A stretch of DNA of 64,000 nucleotides from Hydrogenophaga crassostreae (GTDB lineage Bacteria > Pseudomonadota > Gammaproteobacteria > Burkholderiales > Burkholderiaceae_C). This document shows, piece after piece, positions 33,183-41,836 of this stretch (position 1 is the first letter of the stretch; each line of letters opens with the position of its first letter). The stretch lies in NCBI RefSeq assembly GCF_001761385.1, contig NZ_CP017476.1, forward strand, positions 3,585,501 to 3,649,500. Direction: 5' to 3'. The notes under the pieces are model-generated. The model made no database searches and was not told where the DNA came from. It was given only the letters and a program-made list of their open reading frames with translations. The translations under genes were made by a program, and so were the position numbers.

Positions 33183-33701
33183 TCAGAAGCGGCGACTCTC
33201 CGTCCGCCCACCCGCCGCAATCGACAGGCCCCATTGGGCAAACACAACCGCACTGGTATTGCCCGAACCTTTGAACTCGACACCCAGCGCTTCCTCACCC
33301 TTGACCCACAGCACCTGATCGGTGTCTGCCCCCTGTGAAGGGCTCACGGGAACCAGCGCAATCACCTGCGCCTTGGTCATGCCTGACTGCAAAGCCAGAT
33401 ACGCGTCGTACAGAGTGCCCGCATTGCTCGCAGGCGTGCTCCCGCCTCCTCTCGGACAGCACTTGCCGTCCATTTCGTCAAGCACGCCATCCCGGTTGCA
33501 ATCGTCTTTCAAATCGATCTTGCCATCCAGATTGCAGTCGGCTGGTTCATATTTGTCATCCGACACGCCGCCGTTATCGAGAACACCCAAAGGGTCCAGG
33601 CCTCCCCCGCCACACCCGAGCAAAGGCAGCGTTGTGGTGGCAGCAAGCCAACATGCAAACTGGCGCCGCCCGAATCGGGCAGGAGCTTCATGGATTTTCA
33701 T
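33183..33701 (-). CDS. putative lipoprotein with two back-to-back calcium-binding loops and a BamE-like C-terminus
   Basis: A 172-residue exported protein, not matched to a named gene. Twin Arg 12-13, a hydrophobic stretch and a lipobox (LPLLGC, Cys 30) suggest a lipoprotein, possibly Tat-exported. Residues 55-66 (DCNLDGKIDLKD) and 67-78 (DCNRDGVLDEMD) are two perfect 12-residue EF-loop patterns with no helix between them. This recalls thrombospondin type-3 or dockerin loops. The C-terminal 70 residues (YLALQSGMTKAQVIAL ... VEFKGSG) resemble the SmpA/BamE small-domain pattern. Function unknown. Confidence 0.8.
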   Translation of the reverse strand: MKIHEAPARFGRRQFACWLAATTTLPLLGCGGGGLDPLGVLDNGGVSDDKYEPADCNLDGKIDLKDDCNRDGVLDEMDGKCCPRGGGSTPASNAGTLYDAYLALQSGMTKAQVIALVPVSPSQGADTDQVLWVKGEEALGVEFKGSGNTSAVVFAQWGLSIAAGGRTESRRF

Positions 33702-34453
33702 AGTTGAACTTTTGTGTTGCTCTACAAGAGTCGAATCATACAAAAGTATTTAGTTCAGATAAGAGGTCTTGCGACGAAAAATTGGTCTGTCAGGCCCCAT
33801 ACAAAACCATCAGACCGCCTTGTATCGACACCTGTCACCCACCGGTCAGTACCTTGTTCCGGTAACTTCTCAGGTAGGTGCGCACAATGCAACGGGGGCT
33901 TTCCATGCATTAGCCAGGCGTTCGAGGATGCAATCTCATGTGCAGTGATTGCCCAGGCCACCCCCCCCGGGCGCCACACGCCGATCCGACATGGGCTGTG
34001 GCGGCGAACGCTCTACGGCCGACGCGATCGACCGGCGTCGAGGCGTGAGCGCAAGGCGGTGATTCTGTTTCTCCGCTAGCAAAAGCTGCACGCCCGACTG
34101 TCGAGATGCTTCGGCCACCGGTCCATCCATTGCCCTGGTGCACCTGTTGCGGCAACGGAAAACCACAACGGTGTGGCGTTCAAAGCCCATGCCATACTTC
34201 AATTGTGCGGTTGAATCTCCTTCCCACAACAGCGTGGTCATCCGTATGTTGAAAACCTCTGTGCATCGCCTTGTCGACTAACGAATACACACAATGGCAT
34301 CAAAGGATCAAATAGAAATAGGATTCGCATTCAACCCCCTCCTGAACCACCGGTAGCATGAAATTCAGGAAAGGTCGGCCTGCGCCTTCCAATTAGCTCA
34401 ACAGACACTCTTTTACTCACCAGCCCTACCTTCGCCAGGATCGCAGGACAAGA
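33702..34453. other. 752-bp intergenic region at the left edge of a lower-GC island, no gene supported
   Basis: The open frames here are short, overlap in several frames and have no recognisable domain or ribosome site. Base composition falls toward AT from about 34240 onward. The stretch 33755-34240 could hold a decayed coding remnant on the minus strand, but I could not identify a family. Confidence 0.5.
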
Positions 34454-35458
34454 ATGCAAAAAAATCACACCAGGCATACAGAAAGAATTACAGTCATCAC
34501 TGTCAACTTCCGAACGCCTGAGCTGGTTGTTGATCTGATAGAAAGTGTCGCAAGCCAGAGAATTACCATTCCGGGTATCGATATGTATATCGTGGACAAC
34601 GCTTCGGGAGATCATTCAATTGAAACCATCAAAAACCACTTGAAAGACAAGTGCCATCATTGGGTCACATTGATCGCATCACCTGTGAATGGTGGATTTT
34701 CAGCTGGAAACAATCTAGCGCTGAAAAGGGTTATTGGGTGTGCAACGACCGACTTTGTGTGGCTGCTGAATCCTGATACCCGGCTGCTACCGGAAGCAGG
34801 AAACGAATTGCTCGGATTCATAAAGAAAGAGAACAGCACAGTCATCGCAGGATCTCGACTGGAAGATGCCGATGGCACGCCTCAAGTGTCAGCCTTCAAC
34901 TTCCCGGGTGTTATCAGCGAGATGTGCAGGGGTTTTAACCTTGGCCTCATGGACCGCTTATTCCGGAGATTCATCGTACCCAAACCTGTCAGCGAAATGG
35001 CTGAACCCTGCGACTGGCTTGCAGGCGCCTCCATTCTAATGTCCACCGAAACCATAAGAACCGTTGGATTCATGGACGAAAACTATTTTTTGTATTTTGA
35101 AGAAGTTGACTATTGCCTTCAGGCAAAGCGAAAACGTATTCAGTGCTGGTACGTGCCCACCAGCCGGGTTTACCATGCAGTTGGAGCCTCCACAAAGATT
35201 TCTGACAGCAGAACCAAAAGACCCGGTATTCCTCAATACTGGTTTGACTCCAGGAGGCGCTTTTTTTTAAAGAATCGGGGCCCTTTGTCGCTTCTGGCTG
35301 CCGACCTCCTTTTCATGATTGGCCACTCAACGTGGTTTCTGAGGGGAAAAATCCAACCTGGCGGACAATCAGGTGCCTTAAAAATGATGCCGCCACATTA
35401 TTTCAGGGATTTTTTCCGAAACTCTGCCCTGGTGAGGGGACTCACGTTTAAAAAATGA
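34454..35458 (+). CDS. family 2 glycosyltransferase (rhamnosyltransferase-like)
   Basis: A 334-residue GT-A fold enzyme that would transfer a sugar from a nucleotide-sugar donor to a surface glycan. It shows the N-terminal strand ITVITVNFRTPELVVDLI, VDNASGD, NGGFSAGNN, a DxD-like LLNPDTRL and the ED region DENYFLYFEEVDYCLQAK, the WbbL-like pattern. AGGACA precedes the ATG. GC content and codon use are markedly lower than in the flanking genes, suggesting acquisition by transfer. It overlaps the acetyltransferase gene by 4 bp (ATGA). Donor and acceptor are unknown. Confidence 0.9.
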   Translation: MQKNHTRHTERITVITVNFRTPELVVDLIESVASQRITIPGIDMYIVDNASGDHSIETIKNHLKDKCHHWVTLIASPVNGGFSAGNNLALKRVIGCATTDFVWLLNPDTRLLPEAGNELLGFIKKENSTVIAGSRLEDADGTPQVSAFNFPGVISEMCRGFNLGLMDRLFRRFIVPKPVSEMAEPCDWLAGASILMSTETIRTVGFMDENYFLYFEEVDYCLQAKRKRIQCWYVPTSRVYHAVGASTKISDSRTKRPGIPQYWFDSRRRFFLKNRGPLSLLAADLLFMIGHSTWFLRGKIQPGGQSGALKMMPPHYFRDFFRNSALVRGLTFKK

Positions 35459-35967
35459 AAGCACTGCGAAGCTCAATCAAGAGCGACTGGATCAATCATG
35501 GCCGGGACTGGACAAAGCCGGGATTCAGGGCCCTTGCCATTTACCGGATCGGGGTCTGGCGCATGACCATAGACAACCCGTGGATCAGGAAGCCTGTCTC
35601 TTTCATCTACCGGGTTCTCTATCGTTTGGTCCGGAACCTGTATGGGATTGAAATACCGTATACGGCAACATTGGGCAATGACGTGATCATTGAGCACCAG
35701 CACAGTATTGTTGTCCATGGGCTGTCTGCCATAGGGGATGGCACCATCATTCGACAAGGGGTGACGATCGGCATCAAGAATCTCGACGATCTTGATGGGG
35801 TTCCGATCATAGGCAAACGGGTCAACATCGGAGCGGGGGCCGTCATTCTGGGCAGGATCCATGTTGGCGATGGAGCCACCATTGGAGCCAATTCGGTGGT
35901 GGTCCACGATGTCCCTGCAGGAATTACCGTTGTCGGCATACCCGCGAAGCCGATCAGGCCAACATGA
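35455..35967 (+). CDS. serine O-acetyltransferase-like / hexapeptide-repeat acetyltransferase
   Basis: A 170-residue left-handed beta-helix acetyltransferase. The N-terminal part (FRALAIYRIGVWRM) and the hexapeptide coils (IGDGTIIRQGVTIG, VNIGAGAVILG, IHVGDGATIGANSVV, VVGIPAKPI) resemble CysE-like enzymes found in exopolysaccharide loci. It is coupled by an ATGA overlap to the glycosyltransferase, so it probably acetylates the same glycan rather than making cysteine. Its composition is as AT-rich as its partner. Confidence 0.9.
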   Translation: MKALRSSIKSDWINHGRDWTKPGFRALAIYRIGVWRMTIDNPWIRKPVSFIYRVLYRLVRNLYGIEIPYTATLGNDVIIEHQHSIVVHGLSAIGDGTIIRQGVTIGIKNLDDLDGVPIIGKRVNIGAGAVILGRIHVGDGATIGANSVVVHDVPAGITVVGIPAKPIRPT

Positions 35968-36902
35968 AAAATGCCGTTTGCGTTTGTCCCTCATAGCGAT
36001 TCCAGCGGCGATGAACTCCAAGGCCGTCTCCAGTCAATCTGTGCTTGCGAATCGCCCCCTCCAGATGATTCCACATCCTTTTTGACGAGCATTTCAGGAT
36101 GTTTGGCGAACGGCTCATTCGTCTGCAAACCGCACCCGAAGATCCCTCGGACCCGTGCAAGCCGGCTCTTGAAGCGAGGTCCGGGATCACCACTGAGCCA
36201 TGCAAACACACGCTTTTCGTGCGCGCACCTGTGCTGTGCAGAAACGGAGGGAACCGAAGATGAACATCAACCCGGATTGGTAGAACGCCACCAGCAACTG
36301 CTGCACTGAATGCTTGAGGCGATCCGCCTCCAACCTATTTGGCCGTCCGGGTTCACGTGCACGACGCTGTTGGAGCAGTGGGTTGCCGTGCGTGCCAACG
36401 CACATGAACCAAGGATTCATCCAGCACATTCCTCCAACGGCCGCAGGGCGCAAGTGGTACCTGTCGCAACATATTTGAAGCATGTGCCTGGTTTGAACTC
36501 AGCGTCTCTGTGCGGTGGAAAAAAATGCAACACTGCCCCTGTTTCGCCGGACGTTTCCAATCCTTCGACAGAGACCGTTCGGCATGCCAGTGAACGCACA
36601 AAATCCGCACTGCAGGCCGCCTTTTTCCACGCAAGGCGTCGATACGTTCACCACGCCAAAACAAAGCATCATCGCGTTGCGACAGCCGGTGTTCAGCGGG
36701 ACCGGCTTGGTCTGTAAACAGGCACGTCAGTGACAATGGTTCAGCACCAACACCGTTTTCCCCTTGCCCGTCGACATCGCGCTGCGGGTGCTGGCGCGCA
36801 AACCTTTCGCCCCCGGCATCGAGGAATCGCCCACCTCCTGCGACGGCTGGTCGCTGCATTGCGACTCTGATGCGCTCCAGCACCAGGCCAGCATCTGGCC
36901 CC
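35968..36902. other. 935-bp region without a supported gene, right part of the lower-GC island
   Basis: No frame shows a recognisable motif, a ribosome site or codon bias like the neighbours. The longest minus-strand frame (36353-36883) has a Cys/His/Arg-rich, shadow-like composition. The region may be decayed DNA left after insertion of the glycosyltransferase pair. Confidence 0.5.
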
Positions 36903-36931
36903 CAAAAACAAAGCGGCCCCGGAGGGCCGCT
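36903..36931 (-). terminator. rho-independent terminator of the mdh-citE-acnB operon
   Basis: Stem AGCGGCCC/GGGCCGCT with a 4-nt loop. Read on the minus strand it is followed by TTGTTTTTG, about 27 bp after the acnB stop. Confidence 0.88.
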
Positions 36932-36957
36932 TGTTCATGCGCTTCGAGAATGACCGC

Positions 36958-39558
36958 TCAGGCGGCGACGCCTTTTGCAGTCTCCGCGTATTCCTCGATC
37001 TGGTCAAAGTTGAGGTACTTGTAGATCGCGTCGCCGTCGGCGTTCACGATGCCCATGGCTTCGTGGTACTCGGAAACGGTGGGTATGTGCCCCAGTTTGG
37101 AGGCAATCGCTGCCAGCTCGGCAGAGGCCAGGTACACAAACGTGTTCTTGCCCAGACGGTTGGGGAAGTTGCGGGTCGAGGTGGACACGACGGTCGCGCC
37201 TTCGCGCACCTGCGCCTGGTTGCCCATGCACAGCGAGCAGCCGGGCATTTCGGTGCGGGCACCCGCATTGGCGAACGAAGCGTAGTGACCTTCCTTGATC
37301 AGCTCGCTCTCGTCCATCTTCGTGGGCGGAGCGACCCACAGCTTGACAGGGATGTCGCGCTGGGTGCCGAGCAACTTGGCCGCTGCGCGGAAGTGGCCGA
37401 TGTTGGTCATGCAAGAGCCGATGAAAGCTTCGTCGATCTTGGTGCCAGCGACTTCAGACAGCGTCTTGGCATCGTCCGGATCGTTGGGGCAGCACAGGAT
37501 GGGCTCCTTGATGTCGGCCAGATCGATCTCGATGACGTGTGCGTATTCGGCGTCCTTGTCGGCTTCGAGCAGGTTGGGGCTGGCCAGCCAGGCTTCGACT
37601 TTTTCGATGCGGCGCTGCAGGGTGCGCTTGTCTTCATAGCCGTTGGCGATCATGTTCTTCATCAGCACGATGTTGCTGGTGAGGTACTCCTTGATCGGCT
37701 CAGGGTTGAGCTTGATGGTGCAACCGGCGGCGGAGCGCTCGGCTGAAGCGTCGGAGAGTTCAAACGCTTGCTCGACCTTGAGGTCTGGCAGGCCTTCGAT
37801 TTCCAGGATGCGGCCGGAGAATTCATTGATCTTGCCGGACTTGGCCACGGTCAACAAACCTTGCTTGATGCCGTACAAAGGAATCGCGTGCACCAGATCG
37901 CGCAGGGTCACGCCGGGCTGCATCTTGCCTTTGAAACGCACCAACACCGACTCGGGCATGTCCAGAGGCATCACGCCGGTGGCGGCGCCGAAAGCGACGA
38001 GACCGGAGCCGGCCGGGAAGCTGATGCCGATGGGGAAGCGGGTGTGGCTGTCGCCGCCGGTACCGACGGTATCGGGCAACAGCAGGCGGTTGAGCCAGCT
38101 GTGGATCACGCCGTCGCCTGGGCGCAGCGACACGCCGCCACGGCTGCTGATGAAGGCAGGCAGTTCGCGGTGGGTCTTCACGTCAACTGGCTTGGGGTAA
38201 GCGGCGGTGTGGCAGAACGATTGCATCACCAGATCGGCCGAGAAGCCCAGGCAGGCCAGGTCTTTCAGCTCGTCGCGGGTCATGGGGCCGGTGGTGTCTT
38301 GTGAACCCACGGTGGTCATCTTGGGTTCGCAGTAGGTACCGGGGCGCACGCCCTGGCCTTCTGGCAATCCAACCGCGCGGCCAACCATTTTTTGCGCCAG
38401 CGTGAAACCGGCTTTGGTTTCTTTCGGCGGCGTGGGCAGGCGGAACATCGTCGATGCGGGCAGGCCGAGGAACTCACGTGCCTTGGCGGTCAGGCCACGG
38501 CCGATGATCAGGTTGATGCGACCACCAGCGCGCACTTCGTCGAACAGCACATCGCTCTTCAACTTGAACTCGGCCATGGTTTCGCCGTTTTTCAGGATCT
38601 TGCCGTCGTAGGGCATGACGTCAACGACATCGCCCATTTCCAGCTTGCTCACATCGACTTCGATCGGCAAAGAGCCGGAGTCTTCCTGCGTGTTGAAGAA
38701 GATGGGCGCGATCTTGCCGCCGAGGGTCACGCCGCCGAAACGCTTGTTGGGCACAAACGGGATGTCCTGGCCGGTGGCCCAGACAACCGAGTTGGTGGCC
38801 GACTTGCGGCTGGAGCCGGTACCGACCACATCGCCCACGTAGGCCACCAGATTGCCCTTGGCTTTCAGGTCTTCGATGAACTGCATCGGGCCGCGCTTGC
38901 CGTCTTCCTCGGGCTTGAAGGCCGCGTCCGGACGCGTGTTCTTCAACATCGCGAGGTAGTGCATCGGGATGTCCGGACGCGTGGTCGCATCGGGCGCGGG
39001 GGAGAGGTCGTCGGTGTTGGTTTCGCCGGGCACCTTGAAGACGGTGACGGTGATTTTCTTTTCCACTTCAGGGCGGCTGGTGAACCACTCGGCATCGGCC
39101 CAGCTCTGCATCACTTCCTTGGCCTTGGCGTTGCCGGCCTTGGCTTTCTCGGCCACATCGTTGAAGAAGTCGAACATCAACAAGGTCTTCTTCAGACCTT
39201 CAGCGGCCACAGTGGCCACATCGGCATCGTCGAGCAATTCGATCAGCGGGTGCACGTTGAAGCCGCCGACCATGGTGCCGAGCAATTCGGTGGCTTTGGC
39301 TTTGGAAATCAGGGCGACCTTTTCGTCCTCATGGGCCACGGCGGCCAGGAAACTGGCCTTGACCTTGGCGGCGTCGTCCACGCCAGGCGGCACGCGGTGG
39401 GTCAGCAAATCCATCAGGAAGGCGTCTTCACCTGCAGGCGGGTTCTTGATCAGTTCAATCAGGGCGGCGACCTGCTTGGCGTCGAGCGCCAGAGGTGGAA
39501 TGCCCAGAGCGGCGCGTTCGGCCACATGGGCACGGTAGTCGGTGAGGAAGTCGGACAT
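36958..39558 (-). CDS. acnB: bifunctional aconitate hydratase 2 / 2-methylisocitrate dehydratase
   Basis: The main TCA aconitase type of proteobacteria. The 866-residue protein begins with the AcnB-specific helical domain (FLTDYRAHVAERAALGIPPL), then the swivel domain (VVGTGSSRKSATNSV). The cluster-binding cysteines are in LVMQSFCHTAAYP and PGCSLCMGNQ; the segment SCMTNIGHFRAA is also conserved. GGAG lies 7 nt before the ATG. It is the last gene of the mdh-citE-acnB operon, 40 bp after the CitE-like gene. Confidence 0.97.
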   Translation of the reverse strand: MSDFLTDYRAHVAERAALGIPPLALDAKQVAALIELIKNPPAGEDAFLMDLLTHRVPPGVDDAAKVKASFLAAVAHEDEKVALISKAKATELLGTMVGGFNVHPLIELLDDADVATVAAEGLKKTLLMFDFFNDVAEKAKAGNAKAKEVMQSWADAEWFTSRPEVEKKITVTVFKVPGETNTDDLSPAPDATTRPDIPMHYLAMLKNTRPDAAFKPEEDGKRGPMQFIEDLKAKGNLVAYVGDVVGTGSSRKSATNSVVWATGQDIPFVPNKRFGGVTLGGKIAPIFFNTQEDSGSLPIEVDVSKLEMGDVVDVMPYDGKILKNGETMAEFKLKSDVLFDEVRAGGRINLIIGRGLTAKAREFLGLPASTMFRLPTPPKETKAGFTLAQKMVGRAVGLPEGQGVRPGTYCEPKMTTVGSQDTTGPMTRDELKDLACLGFSADLVMQSFCHTAAYPKPVDVKTHRELPAFISSRGGVSLRPGDGVIHSWLNRLLLPDTVGTGGDSHTRFPIGISFPAGSGLVAFGAATGVMPLDMPESVLVRFKGKMQPGVTLRDLVHAIPLYGIKQGLLTVAKSGKINEFSGRILEIEGLPDLKVEQAFELSDASAERSAAGCTIKLNPEPIKEYLTSNIVLMKNMIANGYEDKRTLQRRIEKVEAWLASPNLLEADKDAEYAHVIEIDLADIKEPILCCPNDPDDAKTLSEVAGTKIDEAFIGSCMTNIGHFRAAAKLLGTQRDIPVKLWVAPPTKMDESELIKEGHYASFANAGARTEMPGCSLCMGNQAQVREGATVVSTSTRNFPNRLGKNTFVYLASAELAAIASKLGHIPTVSEYHEAMGIVNADGDAIYKYLNFDQIEEYAETAKGVAA

Positions 39559-39598
39559 GGTTTTCTCCAGAAAAATGGGAGGGAACGGAAACTAGAAA

Positions 39599-40609
39599 TC
39601 AATGCGCGGCGGGCGCGGCCGGGACAAACCAGTGCGCCACCGCAGCGGGCAAGGTTCGGCCTGTCTGGTGCGCGCGCTCCAGCACTTGCCAATAAAAACG
39701 GTAACTCGCGCGGTCGTGCAAACGCCCTTCAAACGACACCGGCGCCCAATCGGCGGCAGCAGCGCGCTCCACGATCTCGGCAGCGGTGTGCACGGCTGTC
39801 TCGCTGGGTGCAAACGCACTCAAAATCGGACGAATCTGATCGGGGTGGATGCTCCACATGCGGGTGTAGCCCAGCTCGTTGGCGGCCTTGCGCGCGGCGG
39901 TCAGCAGCGCGGCCGAATCTTTGAACTCGGTGACCACATTGTGCGAGGGCACTTTGCCAAACGCATGACAGGCAGAAGCAATTTCCATCTTGGCGCGCAG
40001 CACCAGAGGGTGGGCAAACTGTCCCGCCAAACCCATGCCTTCGGCCGGAATCGCACCACCGTGAGCCGACACAAAATCCATCAGGCCAAAGCTCAGGCTT
40101 TGCACCCGGGGATGGGCCGCAATGTCAAAGGCGCGGTGTACCGCTGCGGGCGACTCGATCAGCACATGCAAAGGCAGATCGGTGGCCCCTGCCGCGTCCA
40201 TGGCGGCAACGGCTCGGCAAACGTCTTCGACGGACTCCACCTTGGGAACCATCAAATGGCAAAGGCGCCGACCTGCCTGGCCGGCGATGGTGGCCACATC
40301 CGCTTCAAACGAAGCATGGTCAACGGGATGCACCCGCACCGCCACGCGGGCTTCGGGCGCAGCGTCCAACGCCAACCCGGTCACCAGCGCAGCGTGTTCC
40401 GCTTCACCGCCCACCGGGGCACCGTCTTCGCAATCGAGGGTGACATCAAAAACACAGGCGCCGAATTCGGCGCCCATGTCAGCCTGCAGTTGCAGGCTTT
40501 TGCGCATCCGCGCCTCAACACCGCTGTAGTGGTCACACACCGGCAGCGCGAAAGCGCCGGCCTGGGCTCCAAGCAGTATCTGGGCGGGGTGCGGTTTCAC
40601 GAGATGCAA
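39599..40609 (-). CDS. HpcH/HpaI aldolase / citrate lyase beta-like protein (CitE-like)
   Basis: A 336-residue TIM-barrel lyase of the CitE/malyl-CoA lyase superfamily, which cleaves or forms C-C bonds in (acyl-CoA) hydroxy acids. It shows FDVTLDCEDGAPVGGEA (Mg-binding acidic residues), MVPKVESVEDV and FGLMDFVSAHGGAIP. It is 9 bp after mdh and 40 bp before acnB, so co-expressed with both. No CitD/CitF partners exist here, so citrate lyase activity is unlikely; malyl-CoA or methylmalyl-CoA type chemistry is possible. The physiological substrate is unknown. Confidence 0.9.
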   Translation of the reverse strand: MHLVKPHPAQILLGAQAGAFALPVCDHYSGVEARMRKSLQLQADMGAEFGACVFDVTLDCEDGAPVGGEAEHAALVTGLALDAAPEARVAVRVHPVDHASFEADVATIAGQAGRRLCHLMVPKVESVEDVCRAVAAMDAAGATDLPLHVLIESPAAVHRAFDIAAHPRVQSLSFGLMDFVSAHGGAIPAEGMGLAGQFAHPLVLRAKMEIASACHAFGKVPSHNVVTEFKDSAALLTAARKAANELGYTRMWSIHPDQIRPILSAFAPSETAVHTAAEIVERAAAADWAPVSFEGRLHDRASYRFYWQVLERAHQTGRTLPAAVAHWFVPAAPAAH

Positions 40610-40618
40610 ATCGGCGAT

Positions 40619-41605
40619 TTACAGCAGGTGTTTCACGCCGTCTTTTTCGCCTTCGAGCTCGGCCAGGGTCTTGTTGATGCACTCTTGCGAGAATGCATCG
40701 ATCTCCAGACCTTCAACGACCGTGTACTCGCCATTGGCGCAAGTCACAGGGAAGCCGAACATGGTGTCTTTCGGAATGCCATACCAGCCTTGCGAAGGAA
40801 TGCCCATGGTGACCCACTCGCCGTTGGTGCCCAAGGCCCAATCGCGCATGTGGTCGATGGCAGCGTTGGCGGCCGATGCGGCCGAGGACAGGCCACGCGC
40901 TTCAATGATGGCAGCGCCACGCTTGCCAACGGTGGGCAAGAAGGTGTTGGCGTTCCATTCCTGGTCGTTGATCATGTCTTTCACCGAGGCGCCATCGATG
41001 GTGGCGAAGCGGTAGTCGGCGTACATGGTGGGCGAGTGGTTGCCCCACACGGCCAGCTTCTTGATCGCGGACACAGCCTTGCCGGTCTTGGCGGCAATCT
41101 GGCTGGCGGCGCGGTTGTGGTCCAGACGCAGCATGGCGGTGAAGTTGCCTGGCTTCAGATCAGGCGCGCTCTTCATGGCAATGTAAGCGTTGGTGTTGGC
41201 GGGGTTGCCCACGACCAGCACCTTGACGTCGCGACTGGCCACAGCGTTCAGGGCCTTGCCCTGTGCGGTGAAAATCTGGCCGTTGATGGCCAGCAGCTCG
41301 GCGCGCTCCATGCCGGCTTTGCGGGGCATGGAACCAACCAGCAGGGCGTAATCGGTGTCTTTGAAGGCGGTCATCGGATCGCTGTGGGCCTCCATGCCGA
41401 CCAGCAACGGGAATGCGCAGTCTTCCAGTTCCATCATCACGCCCTTGAGCGCTTTTTGGGGGCCATCAACCGGCACTTCCAGCAATTGCAGGATCACGGG
41501 CTGGTCTTTGCCCAACATTTCGCCCGAGGCGATGCGGAACAACAGGGCGTAACCGATTTGACCGGCGGCGCCGGTGACGGCAACGCGAACAGGCTTCTTG
41601 CTCAT
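40619..41605 (-). CDS. mdh: malate dehydrogenase
   Basis: Oxidises malate to oxaloacetate with NAD in the TCA cycle. The 328-residue protein matches the cytosolic-type bacterial Mdh: VTGAAGQIGYALLFRIA nucleotide fold, active-site loop VGSMPRKAGMERAELL, VVGNPANTNA, and catalytic His in WGNHSPTMYADY. GGAG lies before the ATG. It is the first gene of mdh-citE-acnB and divergent from the GntR/UTRA regulator. A promoter-operator arrangement is visible at 41714-41768. Confidence 0.97.
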   Translation of the reverse strand: MSKKPVRVAVTGAAGQIGYALLFRIASGEMLGKDQPVILQLLEVPVDGPQKALKGVMMELEDCAFPLLVGMEAHSDPMTAFKDTDYALLVGSMPRKAGMERAELLAINGQIFTAQGKALNAVASRDVKVLVVGNPANTNAYIAMKSAPDLKPGNFTAMLRLDHNRAASQIAAKTGKAVSAIKKLAVWGNHSPTMYADYRFATIDGASVKDMINDQEWNANTFLPTVGKRGAAIIEARGLSSAASAANAAIDHMRDWALGTNGEWVTMGIPSQGWYGIPKDTMFGFPVTCANGEYTVVEGLEIDAFSQECINKTLAELEGEKDGVKHLL

Positions 41606-41713
41606 GGTGAAAACTCCAGAAAAAGACGGAAATAAAGACGGGGCGAAAGACCCCTAGAACGGACCAGAAACCCCAGGGCATACCCGCAAAAACAGGTTCC
41701 AGCTCAGCCTTCA

Positions 41714-41743
41714 AGTGTACCCTCGTAAACCCGAACTCGTCAA
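41714..41743 (-). promoter_or_regulatory. candidate sigma-70 promoter of mdh-citE-acnB
   Basis: On the minus strand a -35 TTGACG (41738-41743) and a -10 TACACT (41714-41719) are separated by 18 bp. The palindromic TGTCTTAT operator cluster lies directly upstream of the -35 box. Confidence 0.55.
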
Positions 41744-41744
41744 T

Positions 41745-41772
41745 TTGTCTTATGTCTTATATAAGATATGAT
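41745..41772 (+). promoter_or_regulatory. candidate gntR promoter with embedded TGTCTTAT/ATAAGATA operator
   Basis: TTGTCT (41745-41750) and TATGAT (41767-41772) with 16-bp spacing form a plausible promoter. Inside it, TGTCTTAT occurs twice at a 7-bp offset (41746, 41753), and the second copy is part of the palindrome TCTTATATAAGA (41755-41766). A GntR/UTRA dimer bound here would repress its own gene and sit just upstream of the mdh promoter. Confidence 0.6.
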
Positions 41773-41836
41773 TGCACCCTTGCAACGGCTGTCGACCAGA
41801 CAGTTTTGCGTCAGCATCCGAGTGCTCCGAATTCCC

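Noticed and set aside
36353..36883. Minus-strand frame in the gene-poor region, considered as a transposase remnant
   Set aside because: No DDE-type motif or known signature could be identified, so it is only described as unexplained sequence.
39602..41635. Long plus-strand open frame across the CitE-like gene and mdh
   Set aside because: It lies fully antisense to two genes with intact catalytic motifs; composition is repetitive and no family is recognisable.
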